Shown in pieces: positions 51,200 to 51,946 of a stretch of DNA of 51,946 bases. The translations under genes and the position numbers were made by a program. The notes beneath the pieces are model-generated. The model worked only from the letters and a program-made list of their open reading frames with translations, had not been told where the DNA came from and did not search any database. This DNA is from Scatosoma sp045127595 (lineage in GTDB: Bacteria > Bacillota > Clostridia > Christensenellales > Borkfalkiaceae): assembly GCA_045127595.1 (NCBI GenBank), contig JBGVQS010000010.1, positions 1 to 51,946 of the forward strand. The letters run 5' to 3'. How positions within the stretch are numbered: the first letter of the stretch is position 1; each line of letters starts with the position of its first letter.

Positions 51200-51214
51200 T
51201 AAGAGGAAAAAGGT

Positions 51215-51637
51215 ATGAACAAAGTATTTTTGATCGGTAACTTAACGCGCGATCCCGAATTGACGGAAACCGCTTCCGGCGTTCCCGTATGTCATTTCGC
51301 TATTGCTGTCAACAGAAATTATGCTTCCGGCGACAGCGAACGCCAAACGGACTTTTTTAACTGTACCGCATGGCGTACTTTGGCGGAAACGATCGCACGC
51401 TACACCAAAAAGGGAAACAAGGTTGCCGTAAGCGGTAGCATTCAGCTCCGTAATTACGAAGACAACCAAGGCGTTAAGCGCAACGCTGTGGACATCATTG
51501 TACAGGATGTAGAATTCCTTACCCCGAAATCCACAGGCGATTCGTTCGACGACGCTCCCGAAGCACCGCGCGCGTCCGCACCTAAAAAGAAGCCTACGCT
51601 TCAAGCAATGGACGACGACAGCGACATTCCTTTCTGA
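51215..51637 (+). CDS. ssb: Single-stranded DNA-binding protein
   Basis: 140 residues. OB-fold start MNKVFLIGNLTRDPELTETASGVPVCHFAIAVNR, DFFNCTAWRTLAETIARYTKKGNKVAVSGSIQLRNYED, and the partner-binding tip DDDSDIPF. It protects single strands in replication and repair. 15 bases after rpsF; site AGAGGAAAAAGG. Confidence 0.97.
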   Translation: MNKVFLIGNLTRDPELTETASGVPVCHFAIAVNRNYASGDSERQTDFFNCTAWRTLAETIARYTKKGNKVAVSGSIQLRNYEDNQGVKRNAVDIIVQDVEFLTPKSTGDSFDDAPEAPRASAPKKKPTLQAMDDDSDIPF

Positions 51638-51674
51638 TATCAGCAGAAAGCCAAATAATTAAAGGAGTAACATC

Positions 51675-51923
51675 ATGGAAGAAAAAGCACCTGTTAAAAA
51701 GGCATTCAAAAAAGCGCCCCGTAAAAAGGTTTGCGCGTTCTGCCAGGAAAAGCTTGACGTAATCGATTACAAGGACGTTAACCGTCTTAAGAAATTCGTT
51801 ACGGAAGGCGGTAAAATCATTCCCCGCAGAATGAGCGGTACGTGCGCTGCGCACCAGAGATTGCTTGCAACCGCTATCAAGCGTGCAAGAATCACCGCGC
51901 TTCTCCCCTTCAAAGGCGAGTAA
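51675..51923 (+). CDS. rpsR: 30S ribosomal protein S18
   Basis: 82 residues. The basic start, CAFCQEKLDVIDYKDVNRLKKFVTEGGKIIPRRMSGTCAAHQRLLATAIKRARITALLPF, is standard S18, of the C+ type with possible zinc cysteines. Last gene of the operon; ribosome binding site AAAGGAG. The window ends 23 bases later. Confidence 0.97.
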   Translation: MEEKAPVKKAFKKAPRKKVCAFCQEKLDVIDYKDVNRLKKFVTEGGKIIPRRMSGTCAAHQRLLATAIKRARITALLPFKGE

Positions 51924-51946
51924 TTTACCTATCAAAAATGAAACAC

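Overview
The window comes from a low-to-mid GC, spore-forming Firmicute of the class Clostridia. The chromosomal part carries spoVAC, spoVAD, sigH, cwlD, mrnC-rlmB-sigH and rpsF-ssb-rpsR, Gram-positive ribosome binding sites and TTGACA/TATAAT promoters with 17-base spacers. A finer placement (for example a gut Christensenellales lineage) would be a guess. No tRNA, rRNA or CRISPR array was seen.

Bases 1 to about 27,078 are the right-hand part of an integrative and conjugative element (ICE). Nearly all its genes read leftward. In transcription order from the right end: a leader with two tandem terminators; small cargo genes (DUF6075, DUF4314); a C5-cytosine methyltransferase; polyvalent-type proteins (LPD28-like, DUF4313, DUF3789, DUF3849, YodL-DUF3846); an adenine methyltransferase; two AbrB-like regulators; the mating channel (DUF3852/VirB2-like, TrbL/VirB6-like, PrgI/VirB3-like, VirB4); an amidoligase plus gamma-glutamylcyclotransferase pair with DUF6103; a probable oriT; a ribbon-helix-helix accessory protein and MobP3 relaxase; a TOPRIM primase-like protein; the VirD4 coupling protein; a small HTH protein; and, behind a terminator, a 1491-residue Ig-repeat surface protein. 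The integrase and left end are outside the window.

The ICE sits inside spoVAD. The SpoVAD reading frame is intact for about 205 residues, stops matching the family at the element border and ends 7 residues later. The rest of the gene should lie beyond the unseen left end. This resembles elements such as skin that interrupt sporulation genes.

Bases 27,080 to 41,100 are conserved chromosome, mostly leftward: an operon mrnC-rlmB-sigH-dnaX-ebfC-recR, then gpsA and spoVAC-spoVAD'; cwlD; a DeoC-like protein that has lost its catalytic residues; rsfS with a nadD-yqeK fusion; and recX-birA-nnrD. Two small membrane-protein genes run the other way. Between recR and gpsA are two 79-base direct repeats and a 125-base element with inverted-repeat ends.

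From 41,200 the genes read rightward: a purine phosphoribosyltransferase, a giant 2859-residue membrane-anchored repeat protein with EF-hand-like inserts, then rpsF-ssb-rpsR.

The points most worth following are the ICE in spoVAD with its promoter-like right end, the amidoligase/cyclotransferase pair among cargo proteins with shared acidic tails, the DeoC pseudoenzyme, the giant repeat protein, and a 12-base motif found nine times on one strand only. DUF and family names were assigned by reading the sequences from memory, without a database search.
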